Assembly: GCF_003399645.1 (NCBI RefSeq)
Contig: NZ_NBXD01000002.1
Coordinates: 62,001-126,000, forward strand
Direction of reading: 5' to 3'
From: Subtercola boreus
GTDB taxonomy: Bacteria; Actinomycetota; Actinomycetes; Actinomycetales; Microbacteriaceae
Length of the DNA stretch: 64,000 nt
Shown here: positions 33,318 to 41,065 of the stretch, one piece after another
Layout: each line of letters begins with the position of its first letter
Numbering within the stretch: the first letter of the stretch is position 1
Notes under the pieces: model-generated
Told to the model about the DNA's origin: nothing
The model's input: the letters and a program-made list of their open reading frames with translations, nothing else
Databases searched by the model: none
Position numbers and translations under genes: made by a program

Positions 33318-33347
33318 GGTTGGTCTGCTTTCTGAAAAAGGTGAAGT

Positions 33348-33872
33348 TTAGAAGGGGGTTTCGTCGCTGTAGCTGCCCGGAGTGTTCCAGACATCAGCGC
33401 CGCCACCGGAGGTAGCCGTTGCGGGCGCGCTTGCCGCCCAGGGCTCGTCGCCGCCACCGGCAGCGACCTGGCCACGCCCGCCGCCGCCACCGCCGGCAGA
33501 ACCGGAGGACGAGGCACGGGTGACCTGGGCTGTCGCGTAACGAAGGCTGGGGCCGATCTCGTCGACCTCGAGTTCGATCGAGGTGCGCTTTTCGCCCTCT
33601 TTCGTCTCGTAGGAACGCTGGCGCAGGCGACCGGTTGCAACAACACGGGAACCCTTCGTCAGCGACCCGGCCACGTGCTCGGCGAATTCACGCCACACGC
33701 TTGCACGAAGGAACAGCGCTTCGCCATCTTTCCAGTCGTTCGACGCACGGTCGAAGGTACGGGGGGTGGATGCGATGGTGAAGTTGGCAACCGCCAGCCC
33801 GTTCTGCGTGTAGCGCAGCTCGGGGTCGCCGGTGAGGTTGCCGACCACGGTGATTACGGTTTCGCCAGCCAT
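33348..33872 (-). CDS. ssb: Single-stranded DNA-binding protein
   Basis: 174 aa. OB fold in residues 1-115 ('[20 protein letters not shown]', '[20 protein letters not shown]' type core, '[20 protein letters not shown]'), a Gly/Ala-rich linker and the acidic tail 'SDETPF', which recruits replication and repair partners. Located between rpsF and rpsR as is usual in bacteria. Confidence 0.96.
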   Translation of the reverse strand: MAGETVITVVGNLTGDPELRYTQNGLAVANFTIASTPRTFDRASNDWKDGEALFLRASVWREFAEHVAGSLTKGSRVVATGRLRQRSYETKEGEKRTSIELEVDEIGPSLRYATAQVTRASSSGSAGGGGGGRGQVAAGGGDEPWAASAPATATSGGGADVWNTPGSYSDETPF

Positions 33873-33878
33873 CGTCGA

Positions 33879-34460
33879 CTACTCGCCGGTTGTGGCGGCA
33901 GGCGCGGAGGCAGCGGGCGCAGCAGACGACGGTGCGGCACCTGAGGGGGCAGCAGCGGAGGGGGCAGCAGCGGAGGGAGCGGCAGCGGAGGGAGCGGCAG
34001 CAGGCTTGCTCGGGGCAGCCTTGACCGATGCCGCAGCGCGTGCGGCGGGAGCCGCCGACGATGCAGGAGCAGACGCCGGAGCCGACGACGAAGACGGGGT
34101 CTTCGGGTTGGCAGCGGCGCGCGCTGCCTTGGCCTCGGCGAGCTTTGCAGCCTCTGCCACCTGGGCGATGGCCTCCTCGGCACGCAGCACCTTGGTGCGC
34201 ATGACAGCTTCGGAGAGCTTCAGCTGGCGGTCGAGTTCCTTGGTGGAGTCGGCCGTCGCGGTCAGCTTCACGACGGCGTAGATGCCTTCGGTCTTCTTGT
34301 TGATCTCGTAAGCCAGGCGACGTCGGCCCCAGATGTCGACGCTGTCGACGGTACCGCCATCCTTGCGGATGACGTTGAGGAATTTGTCGAGGCTCGGAGC
34401 CACGGTGCGCTCATCGATTTCTGGATCGAGGATGACCATGAGTTCGTATTTGTGCGTCAC
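33879..34460 (-). CDS. rpsF: 30S ribosomal protein S6 with a long Ala/Pro/Ser tail
   Basis: 193 aa. Residues 1-98 are normal S6 ('[20 protein letters not shown]', '[20 protein letters not shown]'). The next 95 residues are a basic helix '[17 protein letters not shown]' and then low-complexity Ala/Pro/Ser, including four AAAPS-type repeats coded by a 15-bp tandem repeat. S6 is usually 95-130 aa, so the tail doubles it; it is probably disordered and solvent-exposed. Strong ribosome site (AAAGGAGG) upstream. First gene of the operon. Confidence 0.95.
   Translation of the reverse strand: MTHKYELMVILDPEIDERTVAPSLDKFLNVIRKDGGTVDSVDIWGRRRLAYEINKKTEGIYAVVKLTATADSTKELDRQLKLSEAVMRTKVLRAEEAIAQVAEAAKLAEAKAARAAANPKTPSSSSAPASAPASSAAPAARAAASVKAAPSKPAAAPSAAAPSAAAPSAAAPSGAAPSSAAPAASAPAATTGE
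33943..34002. repeat. 15-bp tandem repeat inside rpsF
   Basis: Four copies (33943-33957, 33958-33972, 33973-33987, 33988-34002) of GAGGGGGCAGCAGCG and variants, coding AAAPS units in the S6 tail. Confidence 0.9.
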
Positions 34461-34589
34461 TAACCCACCTCCTTTGGACTAGATCGGTCACAGACGTTCT
34501 GTGACAGGAGGGTGTGTGCAGCAGTCGCCATCCGCGTGAGAGAACCCCACTGGATGCAGACAACCTGTAGAGCCTACCAGATCAGGCAT

Positions 34590-34595
34590 TAGAGT
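34590..34595 (+). promoter_or_regulatory. -10 hexamer of mshA, leaderless spacing
   Basis: TAGAGT followed by GGGCCA and the GTG start at 34602, with no Shine-Dalgarno. Confidence 0.5.
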
Positions 34596-34601
34596 GGGCC
34601 A

Positions 34602-35849
34602 GTGAATCTCGAGCGGATCGGCCTGGTGTCACTGCACACATCGCCGCTCGCGGCTCCGGGTTCCGGTGACGCCGGCGGTATGAACGTCTACGTCGTGGCA
34701 CTGGGCGAGGCGATGCACCGTGCGGGGTACGACGTCGAACTGCTCACGCGCGCGACGAGTGCCGATCAACCGCCCCTCGACCACACGGCCGGGGGAGTAC
34801 CGGTGCGCTTCCTCGTGGCGGGCCCTCTCCGAGCCGTCCCCAAGCGTGACCTGCCGGCGATGGTCGGGCGCTTCCAGGGTGCCCTGGCCGAAGTCCCCCG
34901 GTTCGACGTTCTGCATTCGCACTACTGGCTGTCGGGCCTCGCCGCGCTGCCGGTGGCAGCCATGGGGGGCATTCCGCACATCCAGAGCCTGCACACGGTC
35001 GCTGCCCTCAAGAACGCGCGCCTGGCACCCGGCGACCCGGCCGAACCCACGAACCGCCTCAACTCCGAGCGGATGCTCGTGACGCGCTCCCGCGGAACGA
35101 TCGTCTCGACGGCCGCCGAGCGCGATTCCATCCTCGCCGACTACCAGGCGCGCCCCGAGCGGGTGCACGTCGTGGCACCGGGTGTCGACACGACGCTGTT
35201 CCACCCCGCCCCGGTGCCTCCGGCGAGCGGGATGACCGGCAGGGCGACGCGCACAGAGAGCGGGATGACCGGCAGCACCCGCACCGCACCGCACCGTCCG
35301 TTCATCCTGACCCTGGGTCGTATCCAGCGCCTGAAGGGGCAGGACCTCGCCATCCGCACTCTCGCGGCCATCCCGCCCGCCGTGCGGCCTGACCTCGTGA
35401 TCGCCGGCGCCGCGACCCCCGGAACGGAGCAGTACCTCGACGAGCTGAAGGCTCTCGCTACCGGGCTCGGCATCGCCGACCGCGTCAGGTTCGCCGGCAC
35501 GCAGAGCCGCCAGGACGCAGCTCAGCTGTTGCGCGATGCGTCGCTCGTGCTAATGACCTCGCACTCCGAGACCTTCGGACTGGTCGCCCTCGAGGCGGCA
35601 GCCTCCGGTACTCCGGTGGTCGCGGGGCGCACGTCGGGCCTGGTCTCGAGCGTCTCTGACGGCGTCAGCGGTGTGCTGGTCGACGACCGCGAGCCGGCCA
35701 GCTGGGCCTGGGTCGTCTCGAGACTGCTGGGCGACCCGGTGCGCTTTGCGCAACTCTCGGCGAGCGCGACCGCCTACGGCGTCCGGCACAGCTGGAACCA
35801 GACCGCACACGAGACACTGCTGCTGTACCTGAAAGCGGCCGTGCGATAG
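34602..35849 (+). CDS. mshA: MshA-type D-inositol-3-phosphate glycosyltransferase
   Basis: 415 aa from GTG 34602. GT4 fold: 'GSGDAGGMNVYVVALGEAMH' at residues 21-40 is the UDP-GlcNAc/inositol phosphate site typical of MshA, 'FDVLHSHYWLSGLAALPVAA', 'ILTLGRIQRLKGQDLAIRTL', and donor-site 'SHSETFGLVALEAAASGTPV'. MshA makes the first mycothiol intermediate from UDP-GlcNAc and 1L-myo-inositol 1-phosphate. The linker near residue 208 has a duplicated 'SGMTG' segment. The next gene, ino1, supplies the inositol phosphate. Another GT4 substrate remains possible. Confidence 0.82.
   Translation: MNLERIGLVSLHTSPLAAPGSGDAGGMNVYVVALGEAMHRAGYDVELLTRATSADQPPLDHTAGGVPVRFLVAGPLRAVPKRDLPAMVGRFQGALAEVPRFDVLHSHYWLSGLAALPVAAMGGIPHIQSLHTVAALKNARLAPGDPAEPTNRLNSERMLVTRSRGTIVSTAAERDSILADYQARPERVHVVAPGVDTTLFHPAPVPPASGMTGRATRTESGMTGSTRTAPHRPFILTLGRIQRLKGQDLAIRTLAAIPPAVRPDLVIAGAATPGTEQYLDELKALATGLGIADRVRFAGTQSRQDAAQLLRDASLVLMTSHSETFGLVALEAAASGTPVVAGRTSGLVSSVSDGVSGVLVDDREPASWAWVVSRLLGDPVRFAQLSASATAYGVRHSWNQTAHETLLLYLKAAVR
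35225..35275. repeat. 33-bp-period direct repeat in the mshA linker
   Basis: GAGCGGGATGACCGGCAG occurs at 35225-35242 and 35258-35275, in frame, doubling an 11-residue unit between the two Rossmann domains. Confidence 0.85.
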
Positions 35850-35854
35850 CTGGT

Positions 35855-35860
35855 TAGAAT
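35855..35860 (+). promoter_or_regulatory. -10 element upstream of ino1
   Basis: TAGAAT, 100 nt before the ino1 ATG. Confidence 0.4.
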
Positions 35861-35959
35861 TGTGGTCGCCTCTTCCCCCCTCCCTCACGCCCGCAGCGCG
35901 GTGGCAGGTGACAGATGGAAGCCGGCTTCTCCTAGCAATCTGAAAGAACGGCACGCCAC

Positions 35960-37030
35960 ATGGGTATCAAGGTCGCTATCGCTGGCGTCGGAAACTGCGC
36001 CAACTCCCTCATACAGGGTGTCACCTTCTATCGCGACGCTCCCGTCGATGAGCCGGTTCCCGGCCTCATGCACGTGCGCTTCGGCGGCCACCACGTCGGC
36101 GACATCGAGTTCGTCGCGGCCTTCGACGTCGACGCGGCCAAGGTCGGTCTCGACCTGGCCGATGCCATCTGGGCGAGCGAGAACAACACGCTGAAGTTCG
36201 CCGACGTCGCGGCGACCGGAGTGACCGTGCAGCGCGGTCCGACCTTCGACGGCCTGGGGGAGTACTACCGCCAGCTGGTCGACGAGTCGGATGCGCCGGT
36301 CGTCGACGTGGTCGCCGCCCTCCGCGAGAGCGGTGCCGACGTACTGGTCTGCTACTTGCCGGTGGGGTCAGAGGATGCCGTCAAGTCGTATGCGCAGGCC
36401 GCGATCGATGCGGGCGTCGCCTTTGTGAACGCCGTTCCCGTGTTCATCGCGAGCGACCCGGTCTGGGCGGCGAAGTTCCGCGACGCCGGGGTGCCGATCG
36501 TCGGCGACGACATCAAGAGCCAGGTCGGGGCGACCATCACGCACCGCGTGCTCGCCCGGCTGATGGAGAGCCGCGGAATCGCGCTCGACCACACCTACCA
36601 GCTGAACGTCGGCGGCAACATGGACTTCAAGAACATGCTGGAGCGCAAGCGCCTGCAGTCGAAGAAGATCTCGAAGACCCAGTCGGTCACGAGCAATATC
36701 GACGTGACACTGCCGGAACGCGACATCCACATCGGTCCGAGCGATCACGTGCCATGGCTCGACGACCGCAAGTTCGCATTCGTCAGGCTCGAGGGCCACG
36801 GTTTCGGCAATGCGCCGATCAACCTCGAGTACAAGCTCGAGGTGTGGGACTCACCGAACTCGGCCGGCGTGGTCATCGACGCCCTGCGCGCCGCGGCGAT
36901 CGCCCGCGCCGCCGGACTCGGCGGCCCGGTCGAGTCGGCCTCGGCCTACTTCATGAAGAGCCCGTCTGTGCAGCACCCCGACGACGAGGCCCGGGCCCTG
37001 CTCGAGGCCTTCATCGCCGACAACACCTAG
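35960..37030 (+). CDS. ino1: Inositol-3-phosphate synthase
   Basis: 356 aa, the short bacterial form. It cyclises glucose 6-phosphate to myo-inositol 3-phosphate with catalytic NAD+. '[20 protein letters not shown]' is the NAD-binding loop; '[20 protein letters not shown]' and '[20 protein letters not shown]' carry active-site lysines and the tetrahydro-NAD region. The product feeds mycothiol (MshA is upstream) and phosphatidylinositol. The stop is followed at once by a long C run. Confidence 0.95.
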   Translation: MGIKVAIAGVGNCANSLIQGVTFYRDAPVDEPVPGLMHVRFGGHHVGDIEFVAAFDVDAAKVGLDLADAIWASENNTLKFADVAATGVTVQRGPTFDGLGEYYRQLVDESDAPVVDVVAALRESGADVLVCYLPVGSEDAVKSYAQAAIDAGVAFVNAVPVFIASDPVWAAKFRDAGVPIVGDDIKSQVGATITHRVLARLMESRGIALDHTYQLNVGGNMDFKNMLERKRLQSKKISKTQSVTSNIDVTLPERDIHIGPSDHVPWLDDRKFAFVRLEGHGFGNAPINLEYKLEVWDSPNSAGVVIDALRAAAIARAAGLGGPVESASAYFMKSPSVQHPDDEARALLEAFIADNT

Positions 37031-37049
37031 CCCCCCCCCCCCGCCCCCC
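37031..37049. repeat. Poly-C tract
   Basis: Twelve C, one G and six C directly after the ino1 stop codon; prone to slippage and to sequencing length error. Confidence 0.9.
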
Positions 37050-37061
37050 AACTCAGCCCGC

Positions 37062-37128
37062 GTAGAAGAGGATCATCGGGGCCGGTGGGTCGCACGGAAG
37101 CCCACCGACCAGCCACATCCTCTCTTAC
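37062..37128. terminator. Nested hairpin between convergent ino1 and cca
   Basis: Outer arms GTAGAAGAGGAT/ATCCTCTCTTAC and a perfect inner stem CGGTGGG (37083-37089)/CCCACCG (37101-37107). It could end transcription from both sides; the outer arm overlaps the cca stop. Confidence 0.5.
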
Positions 37129-38552
37129 GCTTTCGCCGCCTGCCAGGCCAGGAGGCGGCGGGTGGCCTCCTCCTCGCCGAGCGGGCCCTCTTCGAGCCGC
37201 AGCTCGAGGAGGAAGCGGTAGGCCTCGCCGACCTCGCGGCCGGGCGACAGACCCAGGATGCCCATGATCTGTTCGCCGTTCAGGTCGGGCCTGGTCGAAT
37301 CCAGTTCCTCCTGCGACGCGAGCACAGCGATACGCGCCTCGAGGTCGTCGTACGCGAACGACAGGCGGTCGGCCTTTCGTACGTTTCGGGTGGTGACATC
37401 GGCCCGCACCAGGATGTGCAGTCGCTCGAGCAGCGGTCCGGCATCCCGCACGTAGCGGCGAACCGCCGAATCCGTCCAGGCGCCGTCGGTGTACCCGAAG
37501 AAGCGCAGATGCAGCTCGATGAGCCGCGAGACGGCGGCGATCGTGTCGTTGTCGTAGCGCAGCGCCTTCAGCCTGCGTTTGGCGAGCTTCGCCCCCAGAA
37601 CGTCGTGGTGGTGGAACGACACCACGCCGCCGGGCTCAAGCCGCCGGGTCGCAGGCTTGCCGATGTCGTGCAGCAGCGCCGCCAGCCGCAGCACGAGGTC
37701 GGGCGATCCGTCGAGCTGCCTCGACCCCTCGAGATCGATCGCCTGGTCGAGCACCGTCAGACTGTGCTGGTAGACGTCTTTGTGGTGGTGGTGTTCGTCC
37801 ATCTCCAGGCTCAGGGCGGGAACCTCCGGCAGCACGTACGCGGCCAGTCCTGAGTCGACGAGCAGCTCGATACCCCGCCGGGGAGCCGCAGACACCAGCA
37901 GTTTGCTGAGTTCTTCATTGACCCGCTCGGCCGAGATGATCTCGATGCGCCCGGCCATCTCGTCGAGCGCGAACCTGGTCTCCTCGTCGACCGTGAAACC
38001 GAGTTGGGCGGTGAACCGCACGGCCCGCATCATTCGCAGCGGGTCGTCGCCGAAGGAGACCTCGGGCGTCGACGGGGTTCTCAGGATGCCCGCGAGCAGA
38101 TCATCCATACCCTTCGACGGGTCGACCAGCACGAGGTCGGGCAGGCGCAGAGCCAGTGCGTTCACGGTGAAGTCGCGTCGCAGGAGGTCGACCTCGAGTG
38201 AGGTGCCGAATTCCACGCTGGGCTTTCGTGTGGTCTGGTCGTAGACGTCGGAGCGGTACGTCGTGATCTCCACGGTCTCTCCGCCAATGCGGGCGCCGAT
38301 CGTTCCGAAGGCGCGGCCGATGTCCCAGTGCGCCTCGGCCAGCGGTTTCATAATCGTGAGGATCTCGTCGGGCGTCGCATCCGTCGTCAGATCGAGGTCG
38401 TGCACGACCCGGCCGAGGAAGGCGTCGCGCACGGGACCGCCGACGAGAGCGAGCTCGTGCCCGGCCGCACGGAACGCCGCGGAGAGCAGTGAGATCGGCG
38501 GTTTCGAGGCGAGTTCGGCCAGGGAATGGAGGGAGTCCGACACGGATTGCAC
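37125..38552 (-). CDS. cca: CCA tRNA nucleotidyltransferase
   Basis: 475 aa. Class II enzyme: 'HELALVGGPVRDAFLGRVVH' then 'DLDLTTDATPDEIL' is the nucleotidyl-transfer site (GG...DxD); 'RRDFTVNALALRLPDLVLVD' follows; a C-terminal HD-like region has 'LAALLHDIGKPATRRLEPGG'. It adds or repairs tRNA 3' CCA; the tRNA-Ala in this window lacks an encoded CCA and needs it. GTG start 38552 has TAGGGT exactly 6 nt upstream (leaderless). Confidence 0.95.
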   Translation of the reverse strand: MQSVSDSLHSLAELASKPPISLLSAAFRAAGHELALVGGPVRDAFLGRVVHDLDLTTDATPDEILTIMKPLAEAHWDIGRAFGTIGARIGGETVEITTYRSDVYDQTTRKPSVEFGTSLEVDLLRRDFTVNALALRLPDLVLVDPSKGMDDLLAGILRTPSTPEVSFGDDPLRMMRAVRFTAQLGFTVDEETRFALDEMAGRIEIISAERVNEELSKLLVSAAPRRGIELLVDSGLAAYVLPEVPALSLEMDEHHHHKDVYQHSLTVLDQAIDLEGSRQLDGSPDLVLRLAALLHDIGKPATRRLEPGGVVSFHHHDVLGAKLAKRRLKALRYDNDTIAAVSRLIELHLRFFGYTDGAWTDSAVRRYVRDAGPLLERLHILVRADVTTRNVRKADRLSFAYDDLEARIAVLASQEELDSTRPDLNGEQIMGILGLSPGREVGEAYRFLLELRLEEGPLGEEEATRRLLAWQAAKA

Positions 38553-38558
38553 GTCGTT

Positions 38559-38564
38559 ACCCTA
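38559..38564 (-). promoter_or_regulatory. -10 hexamer of cca, leaderless spacing
   Basis: TAGGGT on the minus strand, AACGAC spacer, then GTG at 38552. Confidence 0.5.
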
Positions 38565-38619
38565 CTTGCAGAGCCTTCCCACCAGCGAGGCCTTCACGGT
38601 ACCGTTCAGGCCGACACCC

Positions 38620-38625
38620 TAGAAT
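38620..38625 (+). promoter_or_regulatory. -10 hexamer of the DUF6049 gene
   Basis: TAGAAT with 7 nt to the ATG at 38633; no Shine-Dalgarno in between, consistent with a leaderless mRNA. Confidence 0.5.
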
Positions 38626-38632
38626 CACAGGC

Positions 38633-41065
38633 ATGGATGCGGCGTTAGATTCGGGTGTCCGCCGCAGCCCGAGACGCGTCTTCCGGCTGGCCGGAGCGGG
38701 CGGGCTCCGTCGGCTCACGGCGTCGGTGGCCGTCTCCGCGGGCCTGCTGCTCGGGATGATCGGCAGCCCCCTCACCGCGAGCGCCGACACGTCGCCCTCC
38801 CCCGCCCCGACGGTCTCCGGCCAGACGGACGGCTCGGCCCAGACAGACGGCTCGGCACAGACAGACGGCTCGGCCCAGACAGACGGTTCGGCCCAGACCC
38901 CGTCGGTCGACACCGGGGCCGTGAGCGTTGCGCTCGCTCCCGACGGCGCGGGAGTGCTCCAGCCCGGCCAGGACCTGGCGATGACGATCTCGATCACGAA
39001 CACGACGTCGGCGGCGTTGCCGGCCGGCAGCATCCGCACCCTGCTCGACCGCACCCCCCTCAGCACCCGTTCCGACCTCACCGAGTGGCAGAGCCCGTCG
39101 ACGGCTGACGCGTCGTCACCCGACTCGCTCGCGGTCGACCTCGCGGCGGGCAGCGTCGCCGCCGGCGCGACGGCGGTCTTCCGAACCGCCCTGCCCGCCG
39201 CGCAGCTGGGCCTCAGCGCCTGGGGTGCCTATGGCATCGAAGCCACCTACACCGCGGCGTCGACCGTCGTCGACGCGCGCAACACCGTCGTCTGGTCGGT
39301 GGGGGCCCCGGCACGGGAGACCTCCGTCGCCGTGATCATGCCGCTCACCGTGCCCGCGGGCGATCGCGGCCTCCTCACCGCAGCCGAACTCGACACCTAC
39401 ACCGCGCCGGGTGGTGTGCTGGCCGACAAACTGGACTCCGTGCTCGACAGTCCCGCCACGCTGGCCATCGACCCGCGCGTGATTGTGTCTATCCGTGTTC
39501 TCGGCACGGCCGCCCCCCAGTCGGCCCTGGACTGGCTGGCCCGCCTCGCCGCCGCCTCGAACCCCACCTTCTCCCTGTCGTTCGGCGATGCCGACATCGC
39601 CGTCGAACGCCAGGCCGGAGCCGTCGACCTGCTGCGACCCACCTCGTTCGACTACGCGCTTCAGAGCGCGAACTTCCAGACCGTGCCGACTCCCGACCCG
39701 TTCGCGCTGCCGGGCCAGACGGGCTCGGCCACTTCGGCCACGGGCACCGGCACCACGGCCGGCGGATCGAACACCACAGCCGCCGGTTCCGGCACCGCCG
39801 GCGGCGACACCAGCACCGGAACGCCCACACCCACGCCCACCGGCGTTCCCGCCGCCGGCACGCTCCCCACCACCTCCGAACTTCTCGCGTGGAACTACAC
39901 CCGAACCGATCTCGCCTGGCCCGCCGCGGGTACCGTGACGACAGACGACCTCAACTTCTTCGCCGCCGCGGGCCTCACCACGAGCATCCTGAGCTCTGAC
40001 AACGTCGCGCTGCCGGCCGAAGCAGAGACCCTCACACCCAGCGCTCCCGCAACGATCGGCGACAAGACCGCGGTCATCGTCGATTCCAGGCTTTCGGATG
40101 CCCTGCAGAACGCCACCGCGGCTACCACCGACACCGGTCGTGACGCCGCCCTCGCAGAAGTCTCGGGCATCCTCGCCGTGGTCTCGGGCCAGGCTTCGTC
40201 GTCGGCTCCGGCCCTCGTGGCGAGCCTCGGGCGTGACGCACCGTCTTCGGCCTCGGCCGTCGGCCGCTCCCTCAGCCTGCTCGAGGCACTCCCGTGGTCG
40301 ACCGAGCGGGGGCTCACCGAAGTGCTGGGCGGCCCCACCCTCGGTGTGAGCGTGAAGAACAGCGACGAGTCTGCCGAACGCAAGGCAACTGTCGCCGCGA
40401 TGATGTCGTACGAGCGTGAGGTCAGTGATTTCTCCTCCGTCATTGCGAAGCCGGAACTCCTGACCGGCCTGCAGCGCGCCACCCTGATGGCGGTGCTCGC
40501 CCAGTCATGGGCAGACGATCCGGCCGGCCGCACGATCGCCGAGGCGGCCTACGCCACCCTCGCCGAGAACGCCCTCGGCTCGGTGAAGATCATCGACGGC
40601 AGCAACATCAACCTCTTCGCCACGAGCAGCGAGGTTCCGGTGCTCATCAGCAACGACCTGGCCGAGGCAGTCACCGTCGAGTTGCAGGTCACCCCGTCGA
40701 ACGGCCGGCTCGTGGTGGAGCCCGGGCGCATCGAGGTCGTGGTCGAGGCGAAGTCGCAGAAGACGGCACGCGTACCCGTGAAGGCGGCGGTGGCCAGCGG
40801 CGAAGTGAATCTGCGCCTGCAGCTCTTCAATCCCCGCGGTGTCGAGATCGACCAGGCGGCGCCCCGGCAGATCAATGTGAGCGCCGACTGGGAGGGCATC
40901 GGAACGATCGTGATCGCCGTGTTGGCGGCCCTTCTGCTGGCCTTCGGCATCGTGCGGCAGGTCATGAAGCGCCGGCGTCTGGAGCGCGGCGTCGCCCCCG
41001 GCAATGCCGCGGGTGCTGCCCCGGGCAGCTCCGACACCCTCACCGAGGAGACCCCGAATGGCTGA
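38633..41065 (+). CDS. DUF6049 family secreted/membrane-anchored protein
   Basis: 810 aa from ATG 38633. Basic N-terminus, a signal/TM helix at about 28-45 and a likely cleavage after 'TASA'; a Thr/Ser-Gln-Asp tandem-repeat segment (QTDGSA units); a large extracellular region including a Gly/Thr-rich spacer near 'GSATSATGTGTTAGGSNTTA'; and a C-terminal TM helix 'GTIVIAVLAALLLAFGIV' followed by a basic tail. It is regularly found directly upstream of murJ in actinobacteria, suggesting a cell-wall role, but its activity is unknown. It overlaps murJ by 8 bp. Confidence 0.82.
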   Translation: MDAALDSGVRRSPRRVFRLAGAGGLRRLTASVAVSAGLLLGMIGSPLTASADTSPSPAPTVSGQTDGSAQTDGSAQTDGSAQTDGSAQTPSVDTGAVSVALAPDGAGVLQPGQDLAMTISITNTTSAALPAGSIRTLLDRTPLSTRSDLTEWQSPSTADASSPDSLAVDLAAGSVAAGATAVFRTALPAAQLGLSAWGAYGIEATYTAASTVVDARNTVVWSVGAPARETSVAVIMPLTVPAGDRGLLTAAELDTYTAPGGVLADKLDSVLDSPATLAIDPRVIVSIRVLGTAAPQSALDWLARLAAASNPTFSLSFGDADIAVERQAGAVDLLRPTSFDYALQSANFQTVPTPDPFALPGQTGSATSATGTGTTAGGSNTTAAGSGTAGGDTSTGTPTPTPTGVPAAGTLPTTSELLAWNYTRTDLAWPAAGTVTTDDLNFFAAAGLTTSILSSDNVALPAEAETLTPSAPATIGDKTAVIVDSRLSDALQNATAATTDTGRDAALAEVSGILAVVSGQASSSAPALVASLGRDAPSSASAVGRSLSLLEALPWSTERGLTEVLGGPTLGVSVKNSDESAERKATVAAMMSYEREVSDFSSVIAKPELLTGLQRATLMAVLAQSWADDPAGRTIAEAAYATLAENALGSVKIIDGSNINLFATSSEVPVLISNDLAEAVTVELQVTPSNGRLVVEPGRIEVVVEAKSQKTARVPVKAAVASGEVNLRLQLFNPRGVEIDQAAPRQINVSADWEGIGTIVIAVLAALLLAFGIVRQVMKRRRLERGVAPGNAAGAAPGSSDTLTEETPNG
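38822..38893. repeat. 18-bp tandem repeat in the DUF6049 gene
   Basis: Four copies of CAGACAGACGGCTCGGCC (38822-38839, 38840-38857, 38858-38875, 38876-38893) coding QTDGSA. Confidence 0.92.

Noticed and set aside
37031-37049. Frameshift from the poly-C run affecting ino1
   Set aside because: The run starts after the TAG stop, and the Ino1 C-terminus is complete.
38822-38893. Four regular repeats considered as a CRISPR array
   Set aside because: The repeats are 18 bp, directly adjoining, without spacers, and lie in a coding frame.
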